DNA of 64,000 nt from CAZDXJ01 sp050303615 (GTDB lineage: Bacteria; Pseudomonadota; Gammaproteobacteria; Methylococcales; Methylomonadaceae), in assembly GCA_050303615.1 (NCBI GenBank), contig JBNLCC010000058.1, forward strand, positions 1 to 64,000, given 5' to 3'. Below, piece after piece: positions 27,178 to 35,942 of this stretch. The position numbers and the translations under genes are program-made. The notes beneath the pieces are model-generated. The model did not search any database. It saw nothing but the letters and a program-made list of their open reading frames with translations, and was not told the origin of the DNA. The first letter of the stretch is position 1, and each line of letters starts with the position of its first letter.

Positions 27178-28425
27178 TTAGGGAAGCAGGCTTTCGCCAT
27201 GCCAGAGTTGCGGGATACTTTCCCGGCTTCTGATAACATAAACTTGATCGTCGTCCACCAGAATTTCCGCAGCACGCGGGCGAGAGTTGTAATTGGAACT
27301 CATGGTGAAGCCGTATGCTCCCGAAGAACGCACAGCCAGCAAATCATACTGGGATAATGCCAACAGCCGCTGTTTTCCCAGAAAATCTCCGGTTTCACAT
27401 ACGGGACCTACGATATCCCATGTTTTTGGCGGAGTGCCGCCATGTCGCATAATTGGAATGATTTCCTGCCACGCACTATATAAAGACGGCCTGAGCAGAT
27501 CATTCATCGCGGCGTCGACAATTGCAAAGTTTTTCTCGGCTGTCGATTTAAGGTATTCGACACGGGTAACCAAAATCCCGGCGTTCCCGGCAATCGCACG
27601 ACCGGGTTCCAATAAAATCTCAACATTATTACTGCCGAGTCGCTTGAGAATTGCCTGAACATAATCGGACGGTAACGGTGGGAGCTCATCCCGATAACGT
27701 ATTCCCAAACCGCCGCCTAAATCGAGATGCTTTAAATCAATGCCTTCAGTTGATAATAACTCGACCAAATGCAACACCCTGTCCAGCGCATCCAGAAACG
27801 GCCCGGTATCCGTCAATTGTGAACCGATATGGCAATCAATACCGACAATGTTAATATTGGACATGGCTGCGGCGCGGCGATACTCGTCCAGTGCTTGCTG
27901 AATATCGATACCGAATTTATTTTCTTTCAAGCCGGTAGAAATATAGGGGTGTGTTTGTGCATCGACATCGGGATTCACGCGAAAAGAGACAGAAGCCACA
28001 CAATTCATTTGCCCGGCTATCCTATTAATTCTATCCAGTTCCCCGCTGACTTCGATGTTGAAACAGCTGATACCGGTTTTCAGCGCTGCCGCGATTTCAT
28101 CCTCACGCTTTCCGACACCCGAGAAAACGATTTTTTGCGGATCGCCTCCGGCAGCAAGAACCCGCTCCAACTCACCGAGTGAAACAATGTCAAATCCGGA
28201 CCCCAAACGGGCCAGCAAATTCAATATGGCGATATTGGAATTGGCCTTTACCGCATAACAAATCAGATGCGGATGATCGCCGAATGCACGGTCAAAACTA
28301 TGCCAGTGCCGCTCCAGCGTTGCCCTGGAATAGATATAGCAAGGTGTACCGAATTGCTGCACAATACTTTTAACGCTAACGTCTTCGGCAAAAAGTTCGT
28401 TATTTTTATAGTTAAAGTAATCCAT
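27178..28425 (-). CDS. lysA: diaminopimelate decarboxylase LysA
   Basis: 415 residues. The PLP lysine lies in LICYAVKANSNIAIL near residue 60. HIGSQLTD, LDLGGGLGIRY, EPGRAIAGNAG, GPVCETGDFLG and the C-terminal GAYGFTMSSNYNSRPRAAE are the fold-III decarboxylase signatures. LysA makes lysine from meso-diaminopimelate. The ATG shares one base with the TAA of the upstream lipoprotein gene (TAATG), and dapF follows downstream, giving two consecutive steps of the pathway from one locus. Confidence 0.97.
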   Translation of the reverse strand: MDYFNYKNNELFAEDVSVKSIVQQFGTPCYIYSRATLERHWHSFDRAFGDHPHLICYAVKANSNIAILNLLARLGSGFDIVSLGELERVLAAGGDPQKIVFSGVGKREDEIAAALKTGISCFNIEVSGELDRINRIAGQMNCVASVSFRVNPDVDAQTHPYISTGLKENKFGIDIQQALDEYRRAAAMSNINIVGIDCHIGSQLTDTGPFLDALDRVLHLVELLSTEGIDLKHLDLGGGLGIRYRDELPPLPSDYVQAILKRLGSNNVEILLEPGRAIAGNAGILVTRVEYLKSTAEKNFAIVDAAMNDLLRPSLYSAWQEIIPIMRHGGTPPKTWDIVGPVCETGDFLGKQRLLALSQYDLLAVRSSGAYGFTMSSNYNSRPRAAEILVDDDQVYVIRSRESIPQLWHGESLLP

Positions 28426-28604
28426 TACTGCTCCATTTCGTCAAAATAGTTGTCTTCACTGCCTTCATCCGGCTCCGGATCCGGCTCGGGTTCCACATGA
28501 ATCGGGGGAGGAGCGTCCGGTAAATAGAGCGGGCCGGTTTGGCCGCATCCGGAAACAATGGCAACAAACAATGTGCCGCAGTAAACGTATTTATTGATGA
28601 TCAT
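28425..28604 (-). CDS. small LptM/YifL-like lipoprotein
   Basis: 59 residues, starting ATG at 28604. The signal peptide ends in the lipobox VSGC (Cys20), followed directly by GQTGPLYLPD, the signature of the YifL/LptM family placed before lysA or dapF in many gammaproteobacteria. The rest is a Pro- and Glu-rich tail. In Escherichia coli LptM helps LptD assemble with LptE in the outer membrane; the same role here is inference. It overlaps the lysA start by one base, so it is translated with lysA. Confidence 0.85.
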   Translation of the reverse strand: MIINKYVYCGTLFVAIVSGCGQTGPLYLPDAPPPIHVEPEPDPEPDEGSEDNYFDEMEQ

Positions 28605-28607
28605 AAG

Positions 28608-29987
28608 TTACGCATAGAGTTTCGAAGGCAACCATGTTGCTAGCTGTGGAAAATAGGCCAACAGACCGAGCATCAGCAGTTGCAAGCAAATAAAAGGAAT
28701 GACGCCGCGGTAGATTTGCATTGTAGTGACTTCAGCGGGAGCAACGCCGCGCAGATAAAATAGGGCAAAACCAAACGGCGGTGTTAAAAATGAAGTTTGT
28801 AAATTAACGGCAATCATAATACCCAACCATACCGGGTTGATGCCCATCGTCAACAAAACAGGACCGACCAGGGGCACAATAACAAAGACGATTTCGATAA
28901 AATCCAGGACAAAGCCGAGTAAAAACATGACCAGCATGACGACGAAAACCGCGCTGTGCCTTCCACCCGGTAGATCCGACAATAGCGCAACGACCCATTC
29001 ATCACCCCCAAATCCGCGAAACACTAAAGAAAAGACCGCCGCACCGATTAATAACATAAACACCATGCTGGTTATCCGCGTGGTATTTTGCATTACTTCC
29101 CGCAGAATCTGCAGATTAAAATTACCGCTGTTAAAGGCCAATAAGATTGCACCGGCGGCACCGACCGATGCCGCTTCGGTCGGTGTCGCAAGCCCGCCTA
29201 TGATAGACCCGAGTACCGCAACAATCAGCAGCAGAGGCGGCAACAAACTAAGCAATACCTGCCGATAAAAACCGGGGGTTGTCCGTTCTTCGGACCGGCC
29301 GGTGGTGGGCATAGTCTGCGGGCGCAATACGGATATCAACCGGATATAGCATAGATAAAGCAGCACCAGGCCAAGTCCGGGAAATATCGCGCCGGCGAAT
29401 AAATCGCCGACCGAAACGGTTTCAGGATTAAAAATGCCCATTTCCAGTTGCGCCTGCTGGTAGGCGGTGGACATAACGTCACCCAACAAGACCAGCACAA
29501 TGGAGGGCGGAATTATTTGGCCCAGCGTTCCCGATGCGCAAATCGTACCGCAGGACAGTGCCGGGTCATAGTGGTTTTTCAACATGGTCGGCAATGACAA
29601 CAATCCCATGGTCACCACGGTCGCACCCACGATACCGGTACTGGCCGCCATCAGCATGCCGACCATGGTAACAGCGATACCCAATCCGCCCCGTACCGGG
29701 GCGAACAATTCCGCCATCGATTGCAACAGTGTTTCAGCAATACGCGCACGTTCCAACATTACGCCCATAAAGATAAATAACGGCACGGCAATCAGTGTTT
29801 GGTTACTCATAATACCGAAGATGCGGCTGGGCAACGCGGCTAAAAAATCGGCATCGAATTGCGCCAGTTGTATGCCGACTACCGCAAATGCCAAAGCGGT
29901 TCCGCTCAAGGCAAATGCCACCGGATAGCCGCTGAGCAGCACGGCAAACACTGCCAAGACCATCCATAAAGCCATGCCGTTATCCAT
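28608..29987 (-). CDS. dctM: TRAP transporter large permease (DctM-type)
   Basis: 459 residues from the ATG at 29987, preceded by GGAGGCGGAGC. The first ten codons of a longer reading lie in the upstream gene. About 12 membrane helices carry the family blocks GYPVAFALSGTALAF, AVPLFIFMGVMLERA, STGIVGATVVTMGLLSLP, GTICASGTLGQIIPPSIVLVLLGD and LTPPFGFALFYLRG. It forms the substrate channel of a Na+-driven TRAP importer for organic acids. Its start overlaps the dctQ stop by eight bases. No DctP binding protein is adjacent. Confidence 0.94.
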   Translation of the reverse strand: MDNGMALWMVLAVFAVLLSGYPVAFALSGTALAFAVVGIQLAQFDADFLAALPSRIFGIMSNQTLIAVPLFIFMGVMLERARIAETLLQSMAELFAPVRGGLGIAVTMVGMLMAASTGIVGATVVTMGLLSLPTMLKNHYDPALSCGTICASGTLGQIIPPSIVLVLLGDVMSTAYQQAQLEMGIFNPETVSVGDLFAGAIFPGLGLVLLYLCYIRLISVLRPQTMPTTGRSEERTTPGFYRQVLLSLLPPLLLIVAVLGSIIGGLATPTEAASVGAAGAILLAFNSGNFNLQILREVMQNTTRITSMVFMLLIGAAVFSLVFRGFGGDEWVVALLSDLPGGRHSAVFVVMLVMFLLGFVLDFIEIVFVIVPLVGPVLLTMGINPVWLGIMIAVNLQTSFLTPPFGFALFYLRGVAPAEVTTMQIYRGVIPFICLQLLMLGLLAYFPQLATWLPSKLYA

Positions 29988-30525
29988 GCTCCGCCTCCCG
30001 CGGCGAACCAGCATTGACGATAGTCAGCAAACTGGACAAAATGATCGCCATGCCCTGCAAAGCGAGCAATGCGGCCATTAGTAAAATGTTTGATTTGAGC
30101 AGATAAATACCCGGCAAACCGCCAGAATTCCTGGAACTCTCACGAATTTCCCAGGAATCGATGACATACTCCCAACCAGTCCACGAGATTAAGCCGGTAA
30201 GCGGCAGCAAAAGCAATAAACTGCCGAGCAGATCGATCCAGGCTTTGATTTTAGTACTGCAATGCTGATAAAAGATATCCACCCGTACGTGGCCGTCATG
30301 GCTTAACGTATAAGCGGCTCCCAGCATAAACAGCGTGGCGTGCATATACGTCACCGATTCCTGCATGGCTATCCAGCCGATATCGAAAACATATCTCAAC
30401 ATGACGACGGCGACCGTGACCAGCACCATCAGCAAAGTCAGCCACGAAACAATTCGGCCTATCCATTCGTTAAGGGTATTGATTAACGCAATGCAGGTTC
30501 CGGTAAATGTGGCAAAGGTGGACAT
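29980..30525 (-). CDS. dctQ: TRAP transporter small permease (DctQ-type)
   Basis: 181 residues from the ATG at 30525; the frame extends to a TTG at 30531. Four membrane helices, with RYVFDIGWIAMQESVTYMHATLFMLGAAYTL and HVRVDIFY in the middle, match DctQ small subunits. It pairs with DctM in the inner membrane. In this subfamily DctP is often encoded just upstream, but here the upstream neighbour is a tungstate ABC ATPase, so the binding protein must be elsewhere or lost. Confidence 0.9.
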   Translation of the reverse strand: MSTFATFTGTCIALINTLNEWIGRIVSWLTLLMVLVTVAVVMLRYVFDIGWIAMQESVTYMHATLFMLGAAYTLSHDGHVRVDIFYQHCSTKIKAWIDLLGSLLLLLPLTGLISWTGWEYVIDSWEIRESSRNSGGLPGIYLLKSNILLMAALLALQGMAIILSSLLTIVNAGSPREAEHG

Positions 30526-30580
30526 TAACAACGCTAATTTGCATGAAATCGTGAATTTTACCTGAAATTTTCACCGAAGT

Positions 30581-31570
30581 TTAAAAAACCACAACCGAGT
30601 TAGATTTGAAATTGACCCAAACCCGATCACCAAAGCGCAAGTCCAGGGTTTTGAATGATTGTTCGGTAATCAGCGACTGAAATGTTTCACCGGCTTGGAT
30701 TTCGACGCGTACATTGCCCCTTTCCTCCGCAATGGCGGCAATGCGTCCGGGGAAACTATTACGAATGCTGGAACTTAATGTTTGTTTGGATATAACGATT
30801 TCCGACGGATCAATTGATATATGACTGCCTTCGCCAATATTTCCCGGTAACAGGATTTGCAGGTTACCGGTATCGAAAAGGTTATGGCTGATACTGCCGT
30901 TAAAAAGATTGATCAGCGGTGTTTTAACGCATTTGCCGTTGATCAGCGAAATGACTTCATCGGCCAGTGCCATACCCTGTAAACGGTTATGGGTACTGAA
31001 CAACAACGTTCTGCCGGTTCCCTGCACATAGGATTGCATGAATGATTCCAAAAACAGTTTACTTGTCTGGTCCAGATAACTGAAAGGTTCATCCAAAATC
31101 AAAATTTCCGGCTCAAGCACCAGTACCCTCGCCAAAGCGGCTTTCTGCAATTCACCGCCGGACAGGCTACCGGCCTGCTGCAATGCACAGTGGCTGATTT
31201 GTAACTGCTGTAGAACCGCTTCAGTTTTATCGTTCCAGGTTGCTTTCGCTCGGCCATGCATTTTTAAAGCGATTTTTACATTATCCGCGACTGTTCCGCG
31301 CAACATATAAGGTTTCTGGGGAAGAAATCCGACTTGTTTGCGCAATTTCCGTCGTCGTGCTTTTTGAACCAACATTCCCTTGTAGCATATCTCTCCGACA
31401 TCGGGGACTGTTAAAAAGGCCAAAAGATTCAACAAGGTGCTTTTGCCCGAACCGTTAGGGCCGATAACGGCGGTTGTCCGTTGCGCCGGAATATTCAGCG
31501 AAGGTAAGCTAAGCGCTGTTTTATCAACATAGCAGCAGCGGATATTTTGCAACCGGTAGACATATTTCAT
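30581..31570 (-). CDS. tupC: tungstate-type ABC transporter ATP-binding protein
   Basis: 329 residues. Walker A GPNGSGKST (about 37-45), signature LSGGELQKAALARVL, Walker B ILILDEPFSYLD and the H-loop FSTHN are intact. A C-terminal extension of about 115 residues looks like a TOBE domain, as in oxyanion importers. The tungstate assignment leans on the tupA gene about 1 kb away, with no other evidence of substrate. The cognate permease TupB, normally between A and C, is absent. The gene is read away from tupA, on the opposite strand. Confidence 0.75.
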   Translation of the reverse strand: MKYVYRLQNIRCCYVDKTALSLPSLNIPAQRTTAVIGPNGSGKSTLLNLLAFLTVPDVGEICYKGMLVQKARRRKLRKQVGFLPQKPYMLRGTVADNVKIALKMHGRAKATWNDKTEAVLQQLQISHCALQQAGSLSGGELQKAALARVLVLEPEILILDEPFSYLDQTSKLFLESFMQSYVQGTGRTLLFSTHNRLQGMALADEVISLINGKCVKTPLINLFNGSISHNLFDTGNLQILLPGNIGEGSHISIDPSEIVISKQTLSSSIRNSFPGRIAAIAEERGNVRVEIQAGETFQSLITEQSFKTLDLRFGDRVWVNFKSNSVVVF

Positions 31571-31661
31571 GGCTCAGGTCGTTTTCCGCATCGTTTGTCT
31601 TCGCAGCGAAACTCGAAATCCGCTTGAAATTCCCAGTGAGTTGCGCAATGACTAATACTGT

Positions 31662-32399
31662 TTATAAACAACGATGAGAACAAGCGAAATAACCGCTTCT
31701 ATTCCCTTGACTGGTCATGCCGCCATTGTAACTGACATTGCTAACGGCGCCTCCTTGGGTAAAGGTCCCGTCCCCCCAATATTGTGCTATTGCCGGACAG
31801 CCGGGCGGTTGCGCCGGGGTATTGATATCGTTGTCATGATCGACGTGCTTAACGAGTGCAGGAAGCGTATTTAAACCACCGTTAATGATGACTCCCGGTG
31901 TGCCGGCATTGCTTAGTACTCCCATTTCAATAACGGTCAAATAGCCTTCATTGGTAAAAGCGCTTTGATCGGTGCTGCCAAGCAGGTCTTTAAACTGCGC
32001 TCCGTTAATATTTAGCGGAAAGGTGCAGGTGGTATCTTTTGTAGAAATGATGGTTCTACCATTCCCCCCTTTTGACAGCGTCACGGAAAAAACGTCGAAA
32101 GGACTCATATAGACATTAAAATCTAAAACATCCAGGGACGTTTCAGACTCCAAAAAACGGAACCTTAAAATTTTGCTCTCATTTTTTATATTTCTAATAC
32201 TGAACGAAGTGATCAATTGATCAGCAACATTAAAATAAGGAAAAATTAACATCTGGGCACTATCGCCGGCTTCATCGAAACTGACGCTGCCGCCGTCATC
32301 CCATTCGGGCGTGGGATCCGCAGCAGCCGTTGCGCTCAGCATAACGCTCAAAACAAGTAAAACCCCTAAAAACGAAAACCTGAATGTCGAATTTATCAT
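31662..32399 (-). CDS. exported hypothetical protein, probably C-terminally truncated
   Basis: 245 residues from the ATG at 32399, with GGAG 6-9 bases upstream. Longer readings of the frame run into the divergent promoter region. A signal peptide ends near ATAAADP, and the mature protein opens with PTPEWDDGGSVSFDEAGDSAQML. It contains alternating beta-strand-like stretches and few charged clusters, as expected for a surface or periplasmic protein. I recall longer homologues in related bacteria that continue past this end. The last dozen residues (after MTSQGN, ending ACSHRCL) look out of family, suggesting a frameshift or deletion before tupC. Confidence 0.6.
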   Translation of the reverse strand: MINSTFRFSFLGVLLVLSVMLSATAAADPTPEWDDGGSVSFDEAGDSAQMLIFPYFNVADQLITSFSIRNIKNESKILRFRFLESETSLDVLDFNVYMSPFDVFSVTLSKGGNGRTIISTKDTTCTFPLNINGAQFKDLLGSTDQSAFTNEGYLTVIEMGVLSNAGTPGVIINGGLNTLPALVKHVDHDNDINTPAQPPGCPAIAQYWGDGTFTQGGAVSNVSYNGGMTSQGNRSGYFACSHRCL

Positions 32400-32625
32400 T
32401 GCCAACTCCCCTTTCACCAAAAGGAAAAATCCATGTGCTGCAAACCTGAGAACTATTAGATGTAAATAATTGCGTTTCGCTGAATTATACGCCAAATACG
32501 GCAAATAGTATTTCCCGAACCGAATAATTCGAGTCGCCGTGTTTCCGGACTGCAGATAACTGTTGCGGGTGAAACCGTTAAAGTGCAAAATTAATACGTC
32601 TTGTAAAGGCATTTTGGGAAACAGG

Positions 32626-33429
32626 ATGAACAACAAATCTATATTGCTCTTTGGCTTGGTATTGCTGCTTTCTTCTTTAGCGCATGCCGAAGAAATTTTA
32701 CGCATGGCGACAACCACCAGTACCGACAATTCCGGGTTGCTGGCTGTATTGAATCCTCCTTTCGAGAAACAGTTCCAGATACGTTTGGATGTCGTTGCGG
32801 TGGGTACCGGGAAAGCATTGCGCTTAGCTGAAAACGGTGATGTCGATGTGGTTTTCGTCCATGCGCCGCAGGCGGAAAAAGCATTCGTTGACGCCGGTTA
32901 CGGCATCGACCGCCGCGCCGTAATGCACAATGACTTCATTATTGCCGGACCCAAGAATGATCCTGCAGGCATACTGTCGGCGACCAATGCAACCCAGGCT
33001 TTACGGTTAATTGCCGAAAAACAAGCCCCATTTGTGTCCAGGGGGGATAATTCGGGAACCCATAAAAAAGAAATGCAGCTTTGGCAAAACACCGGAAGTC
33101 AGCCTTCGGGCAGTTGGTATTTTTCCGTCGGCCAGGGCATGGGCGCGGTGCTGCGTATCGCCGATGACAAGCAGGCTTATACCCTTTCCGACCGCGGCAC
33201 TTTTATTTCATACGAGGATAAAATTGATTTGGAAATATTGTTCGAAGGGGATGACAGTCTGTTTAATCCTTACCACATCATCGCCGTCAATCCGAAACGG
33301 TTTGAGCATGTGCGCTACGATCTGGCCACAAAATACATCGATTATATTACCGGAGCGCAGGGTCAGCAGCTTATCAAAAATTATAAAGTTGCCGGACAAC
33401 AATTATTTTATCCTGATGTCTTGAATTAA
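32626..33429 (+). CDS. tupA: tungstate ABC transporter substrate-binding protein
   Basis: 267 residues from the ATG at 32626. A signal peptide ends at AHA (residues 19-21) and the mature protein begins with ILRMATTTSTDNSGLL, the tungstate-binding TTTSTxNSGL signature. VAVGTGKAL, DVVFVHA, PFVSRGDNSGTHKKE and YTLSDRGTF are the other TupA ligand-loop blocks. It captures tungstate in the periplasm. tupB is missing downstream, where only a PAS-domain remnant is found. It is transcribed divergently from the exported protein gene next to it. Confidence 0.9.
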   Translation: MNNKSILLFGLVLLLSSLAHAEEILRMATTTSTDNSGLLAVLNPPFEKQFQIRLDVVAVGTGKALRLAENGDVDVVFVHAPQAEKAFVDAGYGIDRRAVMHNDFIIAGPKNDPAGILSATNATQALRLIAEKQAPFVSRGDNSGTHKKEMQLWQNTGSQPSGSWYFSVGQGMGAVLRIADDKQAYTLSDRGTFISYEDKIDLEILFEGDDSLFNPYHIIAVNPKRFEHVRYDLATKYIDYITGAQGQQLIKNYKVAGQQLFYPDVLN

Positions 33430-33495
33430 ATTCGTACTTGCTACAACAACACGGCGATCTTAAACAAGCGATCATTGTGATGCATTCGCCAACGT

Positions 33496-33847
33496 GTGTT
33501 GGCACGTAAACGCTTCGAACAGTCGCTGAGGGAAAGCGAGGAACATATGCGATTAGCGGCCGAGGCGGCTAATATCGGCCTATGGGCCTGGGATATCAAC
33601 CGCGACACGATTTGGGCGACCGATAGAGACCAAGCATTATACGGCATTCCGCCCGATTATCGCCTCATGGTATTTCAGTCGGCTCGCCACACTTATGAAA
33701 CTGGCAGCCGAACCGCCCGAGTGCCAATTCCGGTTCGTCGGGGAAAATAAAGGGCTCGAATTTGCCGGGCAGGTCAAGGGATATCCGAGTATTCCTGAGA
33801 CCGTCGGCACCTCAAAGGACATTGAAACGCCACAGCCTGCACAATAG
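33496..33847 (+). pseudogene. PAS-domain sensor protein remnant
   Basis: The frame at 33496 reads FEQSLRESEEHMRLAAEAANIGLWAWDINRDTIWATDRDQALYGI, the start of a PAS domain as found in sensor kinases. It loses its frame near 33690, and a second frame continues MKLAAEPPECQFRFVGENKG to a TAG at about 33847. Both parts together cover one PAS domain, with no kinase or cyclase output domain before or after. The rest of the 33430-33961 stretch holds nothing else. This is a fragment of a larger lost gene. Confidence 0.65.
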
Positions 33848-33961
33848 AAAGGAATGCCAGTAAGTATTGTTCCAGCCAAACCAAATAACTTTCAAAATAG
33901 GCTCATGTTCAATAATAAAATCTTATAATCAACGGAAACGTTGACAACAGGAAGCATTAAC

Positions 33962-35164
33962 ATGATAAACAGACTATTTTCAATTTTCCCATGGCTAACA
34001 CTCCTTATCGGAGTAACCCTTGCTATTTCAGGCTGTTCGTTGCCGGTACGCCAGCAGGCTGTGCCACAGGCTTTGACCGAAAAAGCCCAGGTGGCCGGAT
34101 TACCGGGGGTGCGCTATTTGGTCCGCTCCGAAATGCCGGAGTTTGCCCGCGACGCCATCGAAAGTTTTTACCGGGAGCAAGCCTACCTTGCCGAAACGGG
34201 ACAAGGCGATACGCTGCCCCCGGTAAATTTCTTGGCGCTTTCGGGGGGCGGCGATGATGGTGCCTTCGGCGCCGGCCTGTTATGCGGATGGAGCGATTCC
34301 GGAAACCGGCCGCAATTTAAAGCCGTTACCGGCATCAGCACCGGCGCGCTAATCGCACCGTTTGCGTTCCTGGGGCCGAAATACGATTCAGTTTTAAGGG
34401 AGGTCTATACCCAGTCCTCGCCGAAAGATATTCTGGAACCACGCAATCTCCTCGCTGCGGTATTTGAAGATGCGCTGGCTGATAACGCCCCGCTCCGGCG
34501 CCTGGTGAAGAAATACGTCACCGAAGAAATGCTGCGGGAAATAGCGCGGGAATACCAGCGGGGGCGCCTGTTGCTGATCGCCACCACCAACCTGGATGCC
34601 CGTCAGGCGGTGATCTGGAACATGGGGAAAATCGCCGCCAGCGGCCAACCCGAAGCCTTGTCACTGTTCCACGACATCATGATCGCTTCAGCGGCGATTC
34701 CGGGCGCCTTTCCCCCGGTGATGATCGATGTAGAGGTCAACGGCCAGAGCTACCAAGAAATGCACGTGGACGGCGGCGCGATGGCCCAGGTATTCCTCTA
34801 TCCACCGTCGCTTAAAGTGGCGGACATCAGCAAGCAGCACCACGTCAGCCGCGAACGCCGGCTTTACGTCATCCGCAACGCGCGTCTGGATCCCGACTGG
34901 GCGGATACGGAGCGACGCACGCTGAGCATTGTCGGCCGCGCCATTTCCTCGTTGATCCACAGTCAGGGAGTCGGTGATTTATATGAGATCTATACGGAAA
35001 CCCAGCGGGACGGTATCGACTACCATCTTGCCTACATCCCGAAAAGTTTCAACGCTCCCCACGAGCAAGACTTTGACACCAGTTACATGCGCCGGTTGTT
35101 TCAGACCGGCTACAACCTGGCTGTTAAAGGCTATCCATGGGATAAAGCACCGCCAGGGTTATAA
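33962..35164 (+). CDS. patatin-like phospholipase, lipoprotein
   Basis: 400 residues from the ATG at 33962, with AGGAAG 8-13 bases upstream. The lipobox ISGC puts the acylated Cys at residue 25. The patatin domain has the oxyanion loop SGGGDDGAFGAG (about 94-105), the nucleophile elbow GISTG (Ser126) and the dyad Asp in HVDGGA (Asp270). It should be a Ser-Asp acyl hydrolase acting on membrane lipids from the periplasmic or outer-membrane face. It starts a plus-strand group of envelope proteins (35204-37534). Confidence 0.88.
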   Translation: MINRLFSIFPWLTLLIGVTLAISGCSLPVRQQAVPQALTEKAQVAGLPGVRYLVRSEMPEFARDAIESFYREQAYLAETGQGDTLPPVNFLALSGGGDDGAFGAGLLCGWSDSGNRPQFKAVTGISTGALIAPFAFLGPKYDSVLREVYTQSSPKDILEPRNLLAAVFEDALADNAPLRRLVKKYVTEEMLREIAREYQRGRLLLIATTNLDARQAVIWNMGKIAASGQPEALSLFHDIMIASAAIPGAFPPVMIDVEVNGQSYQEMHVDGGAMAQVFLYPPSLKVADISKQHHVSRERRLYVIRNARLDPDWADTERRTLSIVGRAISSLIHSQGVGDLYEIYTETQRDGIDYHLAYIPKSFNAPHEQDFDTSYMRRLFQTGYNLAVKGYPWDKAPPGL

Positions 35165-35203
35165 GAAGAATAAAATCGCCATTTTCAATGATGAGAAGTA
35201 GCT

Positions 35204-35737
35204 ATGAAACTGTTATCGACTTTGAAACATGAAACCGAAGAAATCGGCATGGTTGCACTTTATTTTTTCTTTTGTTTCGGTGTGCTGCTGACCTTAAAGA
35301 AGCTATTGCTGGCTGATTATAGGATTGAAGTGGATGCCGTTTCGACAGCGGCGATCAGCGCGCTGATCGCCGCAAAAATAGTGGTTGTTCTCGATCAGAC
35401 ACACGCCGGCAACCGTTTTGATGCCAGACTGCCGCTGGGATTGGCGGCTTTCTATAAAACATTGGTTTATATGCTGGCAACCTTCATAGTGCTGTTCCTG
35501 GAGAAACTGTTTCATGCCTACCGGGAGAGCGGTGTATTCACCCAGGCGGTTTTGGATGTGTGGGCACATAGGAACCTCAACCTTATGCTCGCCAAATTGA
35601 TCTGCATCGGTTTGACGTTTTTTGTCTACCACCTTTATGCGGGGCTTGACCGTCGTCTCGGCGAGGGAACGCTTCGTCGGCTGGTCATCATGCGCCCGAA
35701 TCCGCAGAACCAAACTCCGGATTTGGATGAGGGATGA
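35204..35737 (+). CDS. hypothetical inner-membrane protein
   Basis: 177 residues with four likely membrane helices (about 17-35, 45-62, 80-100 and 128-147) and a polar C-terminal tail ending NPQNQTPDLDEG. I do not recognise the family. It follows the patatin lipoprotein by 39 bp on the same strand. Its TGA overlaps the ATG of a 35-residue Gln-rich ORF (ATGA at 35734-35737), so whatever it does may involve that peptide. Confidence 0.7.
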   Translation: MKLLSTLKHETEEIGMVALYFFFCFGVLLTLKKLLLADYRIEVDAVSTAAISALIAAKIVVVLDQTHAGNRFDARLPLGLAAFYKTLVYMLATFIVLFLEKLFHAYRESGVFTQAVLDVWAHRNLNLMLAKLICIGLTFFVYHLYAGLDRRLGEGTLRRLVIMRPNPQNQTPDLDEG

Positions 35738-35841
35738 GAGAGGAACACGGACAGCAGGCACAGCAAAGTCGTCAACAATACGGGCAACAGGCGCAACAAA
35801 GCCGGCAACAAACAGCTCAATCATATCATGGGGATGCCTAA
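35734..35841 (+). CDS. Gln-rich microprotein, translationally coupled
   Basis: 35 residues, ATG at 35734 overlapping the stop of the membrane protein gene in an ATGA arrangement, with GAGGG 1-5 bases before the ATG. The peptide contains two tandem copies of the 11-residue unit GQQAQQSRQQ plus one leading aromatic or His residue. At the DNA level the two 33-base copies differ at six codons synonymously and at only one codon non-synonymously (His/Tyr). That favours a translated, selected peptide. No signal or membrane segment is present. The family is unknown. Confidence 0.6.
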   Translation: MREEHGQQAQQSRQQYGQQAQQSRQQTAQSYHGDA

Positions 35842-35887
35842 TACACACAAAAACTTCAAGCTATATACAGCCAGGTTGGTGTAAATG

Positions 35888-35934
35888 CCCCGGCTTGATT
35901 CCTAAATTGCTATACCGGAACAACTTTGCCGGGG
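35888..35934 (+). promoter_or_regulatory. leader hairpin covering a Shine-Dalgarno
   Basis: CCCCGGC (35888-35894) can pair with GCCGGGG (35928-35934). An inner TTCC/GGAA stem (35899-35902 with 35917-35920) adds stability. The 3' arm includes the GGGG of the ribosome-binding site for the ATG at 35943, so folding would hide it. The downstream gene is only a remnant, so any control function may be historical. Confidence 0.35.
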
Positions 35935-35942
35935 AGAAATAA

